A stretch of DNA of 64,000 nucleotides, taken from Phycisphaerales bacterium (GTDB lineage: Bacteria; Planctomycetota; Phycisphaerae; Phycisphaerales; SM1A02). A program made the position numbers and the translations under genes. The notes beneath the pieces are model-generated. The model was not told the DNA's origin, made no database searches, and was given only the letters and a program-made list of their open reading frames with translations. The first letter of the stretch is position 1. Every line of letters starts with the position of its first letter. This document shows, one piece after another, positions 36,049-46,158 of the stretch. Where the stretch lies: NCBI GenBank assembly GCA_029245245.1, contig JAQWPT010000033.1:1-64000 (forward strand). The letters are read 5' to 3'.

Positions 36049-37136
36049 GGAAGTCGTCGGTACCTCGTTCCCGCGAGCAGGACTTCCAGCAGCAGTGCGA
36101 TCAAGGGGATCACCAGCAGCGGGGGAAAGGTGAAGCCGCCGAAGCGGACGGAGTCGACGGACATGTCCGCATACTGCTCGTACTGCCGTTCAATGATTTC
36201 CGTCGTCTCCAGTTCGTTGATGCGCTGGTAGATGGATTGCAGGGATTCGGTGTCGGTGGCACGGAAGTACTGACCGTCGGTCATCACCGCGATTTCCCGG
36301 AGCGTTTCCTCGTCGAGAGTGGTTTCCATCCGCTGTACGACCTGCTGGCCGCGGGCATTCTGTCCGAGCACGGGAACGATGCCGGTGGTGCCTGCGCCGA
36401 TCGTGTAGATCTTGATATTGAAGGCCGCGGCCATCTCGGCGGCCTTCATGGCCGTGATGTCGCCCGCGGTTTCTTCGCCGTCGGTCAGCAGGATGATGAT
36501 GCGGCTCTTGATGTCGTCATCACTGCGGATGTCGGCACGGTCCTGGAGCGAGGTGAGGCGTGACACGGCCAGGGCGAGGCCGTCGCCAATGGCGGTCAAT
36601 GCGCCTTCCTGCTCGTATGCCACTCGGACCTGCTTGAGCGCTTCGATCAGGTGACGGTGATCAAAGGTCATTGGGCTGTTGCTGTCGGGGTAGGACGCGA
36701 AGGTGACAAGGCCGACGAGGTCGTTCTCCCGACCCGGCATCTCGTCGACGCCGAGAATGAAGTCCGCCACCACGGCCTTGACTGCCTCCAGGCGGGTCAC
36801 GTTCTGGCCGTTGCGCACGAAGTCCAGTGCCTGCATGCTGCCGGAGCGGTCGACCACCATCTCGATGGCGACGGCATCCGCGTGGACGCGCGTCTGCTGA
36901 TCGGCACGAAGAGGTCGGGCAAGGCAGACGATCAGCGACACGACAGCGATGGTGCGCAGGGCAGGAATGATCCAGCGGGTCCGCACGACCCAGCTTCGAG
37001 GAACCCTTGCGAGCAGCGATGTGGTGGAGCAGGGCACCGTGGCCCGTCGTCGGGCGATGGACCACCGCCACCAGAGTACGGGTACGAGGACGCCCAGCAG
37101 CAGGAACCAGATGGAAGGTTGCTCGAAGAGAAACAT
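36045..37136 (-). CDS. batA: BatA-like VWA domain protein
   Basis: A 363-residue protein with N-terminal helices (about 7-27 and 55-75), a VWA domain (about 90-300) with an intact MIDAS (VVDRSGSM, then ILLTDGEETAG), and a C-terminal helix (about 337-355). Two membrane segments before a VWA domain and one after is the BatA plan. The start and the upstream gene's stop share one base (37136), so translation is coupled. Confidence 0.88.
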   Translation of the reverse strand: MFLFEQPSIWFLLLGVLVPVLWWRWSIARRRATVPCSTTSLLARVPRSWVVRTRWIIPALRTIAVVSLIVCLARPLRADQQTRVHADAVAIEMVVDRSGSMQALDFVRNGQNVTRLEAVKAVVADFILGVDEMPGRENDLVGLVTFASYPDSNSPMTFDHRHLIEALKQVRVAYEQEGALTAIGDGLALAVSRLTSLQDRADIRSDDDIKSRIIILLTDGEETAGDITAMKAAEMAAAFNIKIYTIGAGTTGIVPVLGQNARGQQVVQRMETTLDEETLREIAVMTDGQYFRATDTESLQSIYQRINELETTEIIERQYEQYADMSVDSVRFGGFTFPPLLVIPLIALLLEVLLAGTRYRRLP

Positions 37137-38164
37137 CAGGCGGTCTCCCCCTGCGCAGTGTCTGGTCGCGGTTGCGTATCCACCACGAAGCAGCGAGCCA
37201 TGTGCAGTGCCTCTTCGCCTTCGGACACGTGGGGTTCATGGAGGGCGAACTTCACCAGGTCCGCGATGCGGAGAAAGCCGCGGAGCTGGTCCTGCTGCGG
37301 CGTGTGCAGGGTGTCGCTGCCTCGCATGTCCTGAAGGAACTCCGGGGTGGTCCGAGTCGGGGCCACCAGGCCGAAGCGACCCTCGATGTAGTGCCGGAGG
37401 ATGTCGGTCAGTCTGAAGTAGTAGGGCTGGAAGCATCGACGCTGCAGGAGTCCTTCAGCTTCCAGGGCATCGAGCTGCTCCTGGGCGAGGATGTGCGGCG
37501 GCAGTGGTGGTGCTGTTGGAACTGGCCCACGTTTGATCAGGTAGACGACCAGCGAGCCGACGAGAGCGACGACGAGCCCTCCGAGGATGATCCAGAGTCC
37601 CCAGTTCAGCAGGGGGACCTGGACGGGCCCCCGGATGTCACGCAGGGTGCTGGCTTGGGAGGCTTCGCCCAGTGCAGTGTTGATCACGATGCCAAGCGGT
37701 TCGGTCGTGACGGAGCCGGTGATCTCCACGTCTCCACGCCGGTCGGTGAAGCGGGCGGTGATGGCGGGGATGTCGTGGGTGCCTGCTTCGAAGGTGTCAA
37801 GGACAAGTCGTTGCGACCAGATTCGATGATCCTGATCCGGATAGTCGGGTCGGACCTGGTCCTCCAGCACGTGGAACGTGCCCAGCATGGACGTGTCCTC
37901 CACGTCGATCAGGGGCATCGTGATGACCACGTCGGCTTCGGTGACAGCGCGGATCTCGAGCACGAGTGGGCTGCCCACGTCGAGCGTTCCCGCATCGGCC
38001 ACCACGGTCAGTTCGACCGGGCCCTTGCTGGCGCTCTGTTGCACGGGCGAGTCCCCGGTGACCTCGGTGGCCCGGGTGCAGGCGGCCGGCGGAGCGGTGA
38101 CCAGCAGCAGCAGGAGCAGGCGCCCGAGCATGACATGGCTGAAGATGCGTCGCATTCGGCTCAT
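37136..38164 (-). CDS. Bat operon protein, BatD-like single-pass membrane protein
   Basis: A 342-residue protein. N-terminal signal sequence (about 8-30, ending PPAAC, a poor lipobox with Pro at -3), an extracytoplasmic beta-sandwich domain (about 45-180), one membrane helix (about 190-213), and a cytoplasmic helical domain of about 125 residues (FRLTDILRHYIEGRFGLVAPT). It looks like a short BatD or the DUF4381-type protein often found between DUF58 and VWA genes. 4-nt overlap with the DUF58 gene. Confidence 0.7.
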   Translation of the reverse strand: MSRMRRIFSHVMLGRLLLLLLVTAPPAACTRATEVTGDSPVQQSASKGPVELTVVADAGTLDVGSPLVLEIRAVTEADVVITMPLIDVEDTSMLGTFHVLEDQVRPDYPDQDHRIWSQRLVLDTFEAGTHDIPAITARFTDRRGDVEITGSVTTEPLGIVINTALGEASQASTLRDIRGPVQVPLLNWGLWIILGGLVVALVGSLVVYLIKRGPVPTAPPLPPHILAQEQLDALEAEGLLQRRCFQPYYFRLTDILRHYIEGRFGLVAPTRTTPEFLQDMRGSDTLHTPQQDQLRGFLRIADLVKFALHEPHVSEGEEALHMARCFVVDTQPRPDTAQGETA

Positions 38165-39042
38165 CGTTGGATCCTCGCTTCACGTCGCTTGAAGAAGCGG
38201 CTCAGGGATTCAACGAATGGTTCACCGGTGTGCAGGGCAAGTCGATCAATCCGGTAGCGATTCATCCAGGTGTTCAAGTCCGCCTCCTGCTGCTCGGCCA
38301 TGCGGCGGTAGGCGGTGCGTGTGGCGGAGGAGTTCGTGTCCAGCAGCACGATCTCACCGGTTTCGTTGTCCTGAACCTCGATGAGGCCGACGCGAGGAAG
38401 GTCGTCCTCGAACCGGTCGCGCACATCCACCGCGATCAGGTCGTGCTTGCGGCGGGCGATCTGCATCGCCGACTCAAACCCGGTGTCCTGGAAGTCGCTG
38501 ATGAGAAAGGCGGTGCACTTGCGTTTCTGGATCCGATTGAGGTATTCCAGTGCCACGGACAGATCAGTACCCCGGCCCTCGGGCTGGAGGGCGAGCAGTT
38601 CCCGGATGACGCGAAGAACGTGTCGTGGTCCCTTCCGGGGGGGGACGAAGAGTTCGACCCGGTCCGTGAAACAGATCAGCCCGACCTTGTCGTTGTTTCG
38701 GATGGCGGACAGGGCCAGCGTGGCACCGATCTCGGCCACGAGTTCCCGCTTCTGCTGCTCGTTGGTGCCGAACGACTGGGAGCCACTGAGGTCCACCAGG
38801 AGCATGACCGTCAGTTCCCGTTCCTCACGGAAGACCTTCACGTAGGGTTCGCCGGCGCGGGCGCTGACGTTCCAGTCAATGGTGCGGACATCGTCGCCGA
38901 CCTGGTATTGGCGGACTTCCTCGAACTCCATGCCACGGCCCTTGAAGGCGGAGTGGTACTGGCCTGCCAGCACGTCGTTGACGGTGCGGGAAGTGCGGAG
39001 CTCGATTCGTCGAATTTTCTTGAGCAGCTCGGTGGGGATCAT
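38161..39042 (-). CDS. DUF58 domain protein of the MoxR/Bat operon
   Basis: A 293-residue cytoplasmic protein. Diagnostic DUF58 block GRGMEFEEVRQYQVGDDVR followed by IDWNVSARAGEPYVKVF, then a VWA-like fold with LLVDLSGSQSFG (MIDAS-type DxSxS) and FLISDFQD. DUF58 proteins accompany MoxR ATPases in nearly all Bat-type operons and are thought to be part of the MoxR-dependent chaperone system. It lies 57 nt after moxR. Confidence 0.93.
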   Translation of the reverse strand: MIPTELLKKIRRIELRTSRTVNDVLAGQYHSAFKGRGMEFEEVRQYQVGDDVRTIDWNVSARAGEPYVKVFREERELTVMLLVDLSGSQSFGTNEQQKRELVAEIGATLALSAIRNNDKVGLICFTDRVELFVPPRKGPRHVLRVIRELLALQPEGRGTDLSVALEYLNRIQKRKCTAFLISDFQDTGFESAMQIARRKHDLIAVDVRDRFEDDLPRVGLIEVQDNETGEIVLLDTNSSATRTAYRRMAEQQEADLNTWMNRYRIDRLALHTGEPFVESLSRFFKRREARIQR

Positions 39043-39099
39043 CCCGGTGTCCTTCGAGCGGAAACGGTTCAGTGGAAAGAGAGCAGTACGATCGGCCGG

Positions 39100-40122
39100 T
39101 CAGGGAACACTGACCTGCTGGAGGATCGTCTCGATGATGTCCTCGGAGGTCTTTTCCTCCGCCTCGGCTTCGTACGTCGTGGCAATGCGGTGCCGCAGCA
39201 CGTCCGGTGCGAGGTCCTTGACATCCTGGGGAACGACGTAGCCACGACCATCGAGGAAGGCATTTGCCTTCGCGCAGAGCGAGAGAGCCAGGGTGGCACG
39301 GGGGGAGGCCCCGAACTCCACCAGGTTCGCCAGATCGGCGCCGTAGCGTTCCGGTTCCCTCGTGGCGTAGACCAGGTCGACGATGTACCCGGCGATCTTC
39401 TCGTCCATGTAGATGGAGTCGACGATCCGGCGTGCATCCAGGATGTCCTGGGGCGTCATGACCGGCTGGACTCGTGGTACCTGCTGGGTGGACGACATCC
39501 GATTCAGGATGAGCAGTTCCTCATCCCGGGAGGGGTAGGAGACGACCACCTTCATGATGAAGCGGTCGACCTGGGCCTCGGGCAGGGGATACGTGCCTTC
39601 CTGCTCCACCGGGTTCTGGGTTGCCAGAACGAGGAACGGAGAAGGAAGTGGGTGGGTTTCCTTTCCGATGGTGACCTGGCGTTCCTGCATGGCTTCCAGC
39701 AGGGCGCTCTGCACCTTGGCCGGTGCACGGTTGATCTCATCGGCAAGAATGACATTGGAGAAGATCGGACCGGTGTTGACCACGAACTCCCCGTCGTCGG
39801 GGCGATAGATCAGCGTGCCGATGATGTCGGCCGGAAGGAGATCGGGCGTGAACTGGATTCGCTGGAACGGGGCGTCGATCCCGTCTGCGAGTGTGGAAAT
39901 CGCCAGTGTCTTGGCAAGTCCCGGTACGCCTTCGATCAGCAGGTGCCCGTTTGCCAGCAGCCCGATGAGCATGCGATGCAGCAACTGGTCCTGGCCGACG
40001 ATGACTTCGTGGGTTTTCCGCTCCAGGAGGCGGAACGGTTCGCTGGCCGCCTGGACCTGGTCGGTTACCTGTTTGATATCGAGTTGACTGGTGGTCATCT
40101 CTGGTTCCTCATGCTGTGCCAT
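39100..40122 (-). CDS. MoxR-family AAA+ ATPase
   Basis: A 340-residue ATPase from ATG 40122, chosen because GAGGAAG lies a short distance upstream. Walker A is GVPGLAKT (the MoxR form), Walker B VILADEINRAP, sensor LVLATQNPVEQEGTYPLPE, arginine finger region EAQVDRFIMKV, and a helical lid domain to the C-terminus. MoxR proteins are chaperones that act on VWA partners; here batA, batB and DUF58 follow in the same operon. First gene of the operon, divergent from mtfA (191 nt between). Confidence 0.95.
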   Translation of the reverse strand: MAQHEEPEMTTSQLDIKQVTDQVQAASEPFRLLERKTHEVIVGQDQLLHRMLIGLLANGHLLIEGVPGLAKTLAISTLADGIDAPFQRIQFTPDLLPADIIGTLIYRPDDGEFVVNTGPIFSNVILADEINRAPAKVQSALLEAMQERQVTIGKETHPLPSPFLVLATQNPVEQEGTYPLPEAQVDRFIMKVVVSYPSRDEELLILNRMSSTQQVPRVQPVMTPQDILDARRIVDSIYMDEKIAGYIVDLVYATREPERYGADLANLVEFGASPRATLALSLCAKANAFLDGRGYVVPQDVKDLAPDVLRHRIATTYEAEAEEKTSEDIIETILQQVSVP

Positions 40123-40313
40123 GGTGTGCTTCCTCGGGAGCAGACGATTGGGACCCCCGGGTGTCATGCGTACGGCACGTGCGTGGAGGTGGTTCGTTCC
40201 AAAATCATGATAACCGCATTCCTGACCCTTTCAGAGCGGTTCCGATTCGGAGTTTGGCCGTGGGGCAGGCCGAAGTACCTGTCTCATGGCCCATTGGATA
40301 CCCTCCTGCATCC

Positions 40314-41093
40314 ATGTCTCTGCTCTCCAAGCACCATCGTCGAAAGTTGTTGGCTGAGCCCTTTCCCAGTTCCTGGGAAGCGGTGCTCGAAGCGGACTAT
40401 GGCACCTGGACCTGCTTGAGTGATGCGGATCGAGCTCGGCTCCGGGACATCATTCGGATCCTCGTGGATGAGAAGTACTGGGAGGGGTGCAGCGGGGTCG
40501 AGATCGATGATCGGATCCGCGTGCTCATTTCGGCCATGGCCGGCATGTTGCTGCTGGATCGGGATCACGGGTACTACCACAACGTACGGACGATTCTCGT
40601 CTATCCAGAGGCCTACATGCAGCAGCAGGAACTGGTGGGGCGGGACGGACTGGTGCACACCGGCTCTGCCAACCTCGGGGAAGCCTGGTTCAACGGGCCG
40701 GTCATCGTGTCCTGGAAGGATGCGCTGGAGGCGGCCCGGAATCCCGGTCGAGGACTCAACGTGGTCTACCACGAGTTTGCCCACACGCTGGACATGCTCA
40801 CCGGCATGACCAACGGCACGCCGCCGATGCGTGAACGCGCCCACTACGCCCGGTGGCACGAGGTCATGACCAGCCAGTTCAGTGAGATCCGGAACGTGTA
40901 CGAGCGAGGGGGGCGTGATGTCATTCGTCCCTACGGGGTCACGAACGTGGCGGAGTTCTTCGCCGTGACCACGGAGGTCTTCTTCGATGCCCCGGCGGCG
41001 TTGCAGATGCATCGTGGAGATCTGTACGACCAGTTCAGCTTGTTCTACGGACAGGATCCGGTCCAGCGGTTTCCGGGTGCTTCCCATGGATGA
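40314..41093 (+). CDS. mtfA: MtfA-like zinc metallopeptidase (M90 family)
   Basis: A 259-residue cytoplasmic protein. The zinc-binding motif is VVYHEFAHTLDM (HExxH), followed by the downstream Glu in NVAEFFAVTTEVFF. The N-terminus (RKLLAEPFPSSWEAVLE) and LVYPEAYM are also typical. In E. coli, MtfA binds Mlc and affects glucose transport; no Mlc or PTS gene is visible here. Its last 8 nt overlap the start of the oxoprolinase gene. Confidence 0.93.
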   Translation: MSLLSKHHRRKLLAEPFPSSWEAVLEADYGTWTCLSDADRARLRDIIRILVDEKYWEGCSGVEIDDRIRVLISAMAGMLLLDRDHGYYHNVRTILVYPEAYMQQQELVGRDGLVHTGSANLGEAWFNGPVIVSWKDALEAARNPGRGLNVVYHEFAHTLDMLTGMTNGTPPMRERAHYARWHEVMTSQFSEIRNVYERGGRDVIRPYGVTNVAEFFAVTTEVFFDAPAALQMHRGDLYDQFSLFYGQDPVQRFPGASHG

Positions 41094-44000
41094 CGATCCG
41101 CGTGGGAAGCCAGCGGTGCTTGATGCTTCTGCAGATACGGGTGGAACCTTCACCGACGTGGTTCTTCGCCGCCTCGATGGAGGGCAGATCGCATCGAAGG
41201 TGCTCAGCAGCGGAGTGGCCCGGTTCGTTCTGGCATCCGTAGACGGTTCAAGCGTGACTCTTGCCGACGTCGATCCGCCACTGGCTGACTGGAGCGGGTT
41301 CCAGCTGCAGAGCCCCGGGCATGAGGCGGTCGGCATCGTGGGATCGACCGATGGTGGCCGCACTCTGCGTCTGGAGCGTTCATCCGGCCTCCGACCCGGC
41401 GCTGTCGTGGACCTCTCCAATGGAGAACCAGCACCGGTGCTGGGAGTTCGGCTGGCGACGGGGACTCCCATGACGCATCCGCTGCCGGACGTGGCGCTTC
41501 GACTGGGCACGACTCGAGGCACCAATGCGCTGCTGGAAGGCAGGATCGATCCGGTACTGCTGGTGGTGACCAAGGGGTTCCGTGATCTGCTGACCATCGG
41601 CAATCAACACCGACCTGACATCTTCGCCTTGCCGGTCGTGCTTCCAGGGACGGTGCATGCCGGAGTCCTTGAGGCGATCGAGCGGGTTGATGCCAGCGGC
41701 ACGGTGCTCGTTGAACTGGACGAGCAGTGTCTGGCCCGGGAAGCCGATCGGTTCATCGAGCAGGGCATCACGTCGGCTGCGGTCGCCTTCATGCATGCAT
41801 GGCGTGCCCCGGGGCACGAGGAACGGGCGGCACGCGTCCTTCGTGACTGCGGATTCCAGCACGTGACGACTTCCAGTGGCCTGGCCCCGGTGATTCGCAT
41901 CGTGCCCCGGGCGCAGGCCGCGGTGGTCGATGCGTCCCTGCAGTCCCCTGTCGGCGGGTTTCTCGAATCCGTGCGAAGTGGACTCGGTGCATCGCGCGAT
42001 GTGCTGGTGATGACCAGCAGTGGTGGACTGGTCGCATCCGGAGCCTACCGGGCCAGGGATTCACTGCTCAGTGGGCCTGCCGCTGGCGTGGCCGGAGCGG
42101 CGGGAGTTGCCAGGCGATGGGGATTCGATCGGGCCATCAGTTTCGACATGGGTGGAACGAGTACGGATGTCTCGCGTTGGGACAGGGGATTTACCTACCA
42201 GTTCGAGCAGACCATCGGGGATGTCACGCTCGCCACCGAGGCACTCGATATCACCACTGTGGCCGCCGGAGGCGGCTCCATCTGCCATTCGATCGATGGA
42301 GAGCTGGACGTGGGGCCCCGCAGCGGCGGAGCGGATCCCGGACCAGCCTGCTATGGACGGGGCGGGCCGCTGTGCCTGACAGATGTCAACCTGCTGCTGG
42401 GTCGGGTCGACCCGATTCGGTTCGGGGTTCCCATCGATGCGGCGGCTGCGCAGCATGCATTCGACGAGGTGACGGTCGGGATGGATCCCGATGCAGCCAT
42501 GGATCGACTTCTGGCCAGGGCAAATCGGCGGATGGCCGATGCGGTAGCCCGAATCTCTCTTCGTCAGGGGTGCGACCCGAGCGACTTCGTGCTTGTGGCC
42601 TTCGGTGGAGCGGGTCCCCAGCACGCCTGCGCAGTGGCGGAGGCATTGTCGATCCGCTCCATTCTCGTCCCACGGGGCGCCTCGGTGCTCAGTGCAGTGG
42701 GACTGATGGAGTCTTCGATCGAGCGATTCGAACACGAGGAGGTGCTCGAGGAACTTTCGTGCATCGAGGATCTGCAGGAGCGAATCACCACATTGGAACA
42801 ACGTGCCCGGCAGCGGGTGGTGGACGCGGGGGGGTGTGAGGAGTCGATCGAAGTTCGGCGTGTCCTGCTGGACCTGCGTCTGCGTGGACAGGACACGACA
42901 CTGGATGTGCCATGGAAGCCGGGCATGAACATCGAGGAGGCGTTTGCCGAGCGATTCCTTGCCATGTACGGGTACACGCCCCCGGATCGTCCCGTGGAAC
43001 TGGCGTCACTGCACGTCCTGGCGGGAACCCGGCCCGAGCCGATCACGCCGGTGCCGAGACCGGAGCCGCGTCTTCGCGTGGCTTCGACCAGGAGCATCCG
43101 GGCGAGATTCGCAGGCCGTTGGATCGAGGCGCCATCGATCGCGGTGGAAGACCTTGTTGTCGGAGATCTGATCCACGGTCCGGCGATTCTCACGGATCGA
43201 ATGACCACCACGGTACTTGAGCCGGAGTGGTCGGCCCTGGCCGGTCCGGATGGAGCACTGCTGCTGGAGCGATCCGGGACGAGCGTGTCCATCGTGCCCC
43301 GTGATGCTGATGCGGAAGTGGAGCGATTCGCCGATGCCTTCACGGCCGTTGCCCGGGAAATGGGTGAGGTGCTGCAGCGCTGCGCGATTTCGGTGAACGT
43401 CAAGGAGCGTCGGGACTACTCCTGCGCTCTGCTGGATGCACAGGGACGACTGGTCGTCAACGCGCCACACCTGCCCGTGCACCTGGGATCGATGGGCAGT
43501 TGTGTCCAGGAAGTCATTCGTGTCATCGACATGCAGCCTGGTGATGTCGTGTTGACGAATCATCCCCGCTACGGCGGTTCGCATTTGCCGGACCTGACCG
43601 TCATCTCGCCGGTGTACCACGAAGGTGGTCTGCTCGGGTACGTCGCCAGCCGCGCCCACCACGCGGAACTTGGTGGAAGTCGCCCGGGCTCGATGCCGCC
43701 GGATGCCTCGCGACTCGTGGACGAGGGAGTGGTGGTGCCTCCACTGAAGGTCATCGAGGGTGGGGTGGGACATTGGGACGAAGTGGAATGCCTGCTCCTG
43801 TCGCCGCCGTGGCCAACGCGTCGCATCGAGGACAACCTGGCGGATCTTCGCGCCGCCGTCGCGGCCAATCACCGCGGGGTCGAGGCCCTTCGGATCCTGG
43901 CGGCTTCCAGTGCGCCTGGTGCCGTGTCGATGAACATGCATCGGCTGCAGGCCCGGGCCGAATCGCTCGCCCGTGCAGCCCTGCAGTCGCTTCCCGATGG

Positions 44001-44868
44001 TCGTTGCGAAGCCACCGAAGTCATGGACGACGGTACGCGCCTCTCGGTGGCGATCGAAATCGACGGAGATCGGGCCACTGTCGATTTCGCGGGAACCTCC
44101 GGGGTGCATCCCGGCAATCTCAATGCGACCACCGCGATCGTACGCAGCGCCGTGCTGTACGTACTTCGCCTGCTCATCGGTCGTCGCCTGCCGCTGAATG
44201 ACGGCATTCTCGATCCGGTGGATCTGGTCATTCCCGAGGGCATGCTCAATCCGCCGTGGGTGGAGGATCCATCCCGATGCCCTGCAGTGGTCGGAGGAAA
44301 CGTGGAGACCTCGCAGCGTCTGGTCGACACGCTCCTCAAGGCGTTGGGGCGTTCAGCGGGCTCCCAGGGAACCATGAACAACACGCTCTTCGGCAATGCG
44401 CAGTTCGGCTACTACGAAACCATTGCGGGCGGGTGCGGGGCGGTGGACGGGACTCCCGGTGCCTCCGGGGTCCATTCACACATGACCAATACCCGCATCA
44501 CGGACCCGGAGATTCTCGAACAGCGATACCCGGTTCGCCTGGAAGCATTTCAGATGAGGGCGGGCAGTGGTGGGCCGGGTCGATTTTCCGGTGGCGAGGG
44601 ACTCCATCGCGTGCTTCGATTTCTCGAGCCGGTGCAGTTGTCCATGTTGACCCAGCATCGACAGGAGGGGCCCTTCGGCATGGCCGGGGGTGGACCGGGA
44701 GCTCCGGGTCGGCAGCAGGTCACCATTGCCGGCACTGACGCTGAGGTGTTGGAGGCGTCGGATCAACGGGATCTTCCCGCGGGGAGCCTGCTGGAGATCT
44801 GGACACCTGGCGGAGGCGGGTGGGGCGAACCCGTGGAGTTCAGTTCCGTTCCACGAGCCGGTCGATGA
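41086..44868 (+). CDS. Fused HyuA-HyuB hydantoinase/5-oxoprolinase family protein
   Basis: A 1260-residue enzyme of the ATP-dependent 5-oxoprolinase/N-methylhydantoinase family. The N-terminal HyuA half starts [11 protein letters not shown] and continues with [36 protein letters not shown] and [15 protein letters not shown]. The HyuB half begins near residue 745 ([20 protein letters not shown]) with [30 protein letters not shown] and MNNTLFGN. About 90 residues of beta-rich sequence (about 40-125) are inserted between the first and second HyuA motifs. The hydantoin or oxoproline substrate cannot be told. The 3' end overlaps tyrA (convergent) by 29 nt. Confidence 0.9.
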   Translation: MDDDPRGKPAVLDASADTGGTFTDVVLRRLDGGQIASKVLSSGVARFVLASVDGSSVTLADVDPPLADWSGFQLQSPGHEAVGIVGSTDGGRTLRLERSSGLRPGAVVDLSNGEPAPVLGVRLATGTPMTHPLPDVALRLGTTRGTNALLEGRIDPVLLVVTKGFRDLLTIGNQHRPDIFALPVVLPGTVHAGVLEAIERVDASGTVLVELDEQCLAREADRFIEQGITSAAVAFMHAWRAPGHEERAARVLRDCGFQHVTTSSGLAPVIRIVPRAQAAVVDASLQSPVGGFLESVRSGLGASRDVLVMTSSGGLVASGAYRARDSLLSGPAAGVAGAAGVARRWGFDRAISFDMGGTSTDVSRWDRGFTYQFEQTIGDVTLATEALDITTVAAGGGSICHSIDGELDVGPRSGGADPGPACYGRGGPLCLTDVNLLLGRVDPIRFGVPIDAAAAQHAFDEVTVGMDPDAAMDRLLARANRRMADAVARISLRQGCDPSDFVLVAFGGAGPQHACAVAEALSIRSILVPRGASVLSAVGLMESSIERFEHEEVLEELSCIEDLQERITTLEQRARQRVVDAGGCEESIEVRRVLLDLRLRGQDTTLDVPWKPGMNIEEAFAERFLAMYGYTPPDRPVELASLHVLAGTRPEPITPVPRPEPRLRVASTRSIRARFAGRWIEAPSIAVEDLVVGDLIHGPAILTDRMTTTVLEPEWSALAGPDGALLLERSGTSVSIVPRDADAEVERFADAFTAVAREMGEVLQRCAISVNVKERRDYSCALLDAQGRLVVNAPHLPVHLGSMGSCVQEVIRVIDMQPGDVVLTNHPRYGGSHLPDLTVISPVYHEGGLLGYVASRAHHAELGGSRPGSMPPDASRLVDEGVVVPPLKVIEGGVGHWDEVECLLLSPPWPTRRIEDNLADLRAAVAANHRGVEALRILAASSAPGAVSMNMHRLQARAESLARAALQSLPDGRCEATEVMDDGTRLSVAIEIDGDRATVDFAGTSGVHPGNLNATTAIVRSAVLYVLRLLIGRRLPLNDGILDPVDLVIPEGMLNPPWVEDPSRCPAVVGGNVETSQRLVDTLLKALGRSAGSQGTMNNTLFGNAQFGYYETIAGGCGAVDGTPGASGVHSHMTNTRITDPEILEQRYPVRLEAFQMRAGSGGPGRFSGGEGLHRVLRFLEPVQLSMLTQHRQEGPFGMAGGGPGAPGRQQVTIAGTDAEVLEASDQRDLPAGSLLEIWTPGGGGWGEPVEFSSVPRAGR

Positions 44869-46036
44869 GGAAACTCGACTGCTCCAGGGCGGTCTGGGAG
44901 AACTCTCCGAAGAACGATTCAACTTCGCTGAAGAGGGAACGGAACGCATCGCGGTCGTCGTTGGCGACGGCCTCGTGCAGTTCCCGTGCGGCATCCCTGA
45001 ATTGCTGCATGACCATGTCGCGATTCGGATTCGACATCTGGATGGAGGCGTAGAGATCGGCGGACTGGGCGAAGTGCCTGGCCGTCATCAGCAGTTCCAT
45101 GTGGTAGATCGGTGAGGTGAATCGAAGCGTTTCCTGGACGGAGACGTCGAGCTTCTGCATGGTTCGACCAAGCACTTCGGTTGAATAGTGGGTGAGCACC
45201 TGGACGATGGCCATGGCCCGGTCGTGATCCTCCGGAGTGCTTTCAAGCAGGGTCAGGCCACAGGCACGGAACATGTCCGTCAGCCACGAGGACCAGTCCA
45301 GATCGCCGACGATGCGGCCGGGTGTCATCACGATGCGCTGGCCCTGCAGTGAATGGAGGGATGGCCCGAAGAGCGGGTGGGTGCCGATGACGCTGCAGGT
45401 ACTCGATTCGAGCATCGCGGTGACGGGTGCCTGCTTGATCGAAGTGATGTCGATCAGCAGTGATTCAGGGCGGCAGGCGGGGCCGATCTCCCTGATGACA
45501 TCGATGGTGGATTCGATGTTCACGGCGACGACCACGACGTCCGCTTCGCCGGCCACTTCAACTCCGGAGGCGTCCGTATCGACGTCGGCGATGAGGACGG
45601 TGTGACCGAGCATCGAGAAGAGGTTCTCGAGGCACCGGCCCATGCCGCCGTGGCCACCGATGATGGCAATTGTCCGTGGCTCGATGTTCTGCGGGATCGC
45701 GGCCTTGAGAGACGCCTGCCGGTCGCGACTGGCCCAGAGGATGACGCGGAACAGGCTCTCGATGACCTCCGGCCGGATTCCTCCGTCTCCGCCCATGGAT
45801 CGACGATCCTTGATCAGGGAGGCTTCGCGGCCTGGATCGCGGATGGGGACCCCGGACTGCCGCTTCACATCGGCGACGGAGGCGACCAGTTCGTTCCGCC
45901 TGGCCAGGAGGTGGACGAACTGGTGGTCGACTTCGTCGATCTGATCCCGCAGCAGCTGGAGCGCCTCGGGAATTTCAGGAAAGCCGGTGTCATCAGTGCC
46001 GGGAGATCGCAGTGGGGGTTGAAATGGAGCACCCAT
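44840..46036 (-). CDS. tyrA: Bifunctional chorismate mutase / prephenate dehydrogenase (T-protein type)
   Basis: A 398-residue tyrosine-pathway enzyme. The chorismate mutase domain (about 28-105) has LLRDQIDEVDHQFVHLLARR and later PIRDPGREASLI. The NAD-binding prephenate dehydrogenase starts IAIIGGHGGMGRCLENLF, with the active-site VIGTHPLFGPS. Domain order matches E. coli TyrA (T-protein, 373 residues). ATG 46036 is preferred to the in-frame ATG 46084, which would add 16 Pro/Arg-rich residues. The stop lies inside the convergent oxoprolinase gene. Confidence 0.9.
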   Translation of the reverse strand: MGAPFQPPLRSPGTDDTGFPEIPEALQLLRDQIDEVDHQFVHLLARRNELVASVADVKRQSGVPIRDPGREASLIKDRRSMGGDGGIRPEVIESLFRVILWASRDRQASLKAAIPQNIEPRTIAIIGGHGGMGRCLENLFSMLGHTVLIADVDTDASGVEVAGEADVVVVAVNIESTIDVIREIGPACRPESLLIDITSIKQAPVTAMLESSTCSVIGTHPLFGPSLHSLQGQRIVMTPGRIVGDLDWSSWLTDMFRACGLTLLESTPEDHDRAMAIVQVLTHYSTEVLGRTMQKLDVSVQETLRFTSPIYHMELLMTARHFAQSADLYASIQMSNPNRDMVMQQFRDAARELHEAVANDDRDAFRSLFSEVESFFGEFSQTALEQSSFLIDRLVERN

Positions 46037-46158
46037 GGTTCCATCGTCGGGTCGAGGTGGGACCGGTCTTGACAATCCTCGCAATCCGCCCGGGGTTCAC
46101 TACAATGTGCGGCCCCCACGGGCCTGCAGCCCATTTTCGAACACCCAGGAATCATGAC

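Noticed and set aside
38167-40419. Long plus-strand frame opposite DUF58 and moxR
   Set aside because: Antisense of two genes with unmistakable family motifs.
46069-46106. TTGACA and TACAAT before gdhA as a sigma-70 promoter
   Set aside because: The two boxes are 26 nt apart, too far for a normal promoter. TACAAT alone may still be a -10 element.
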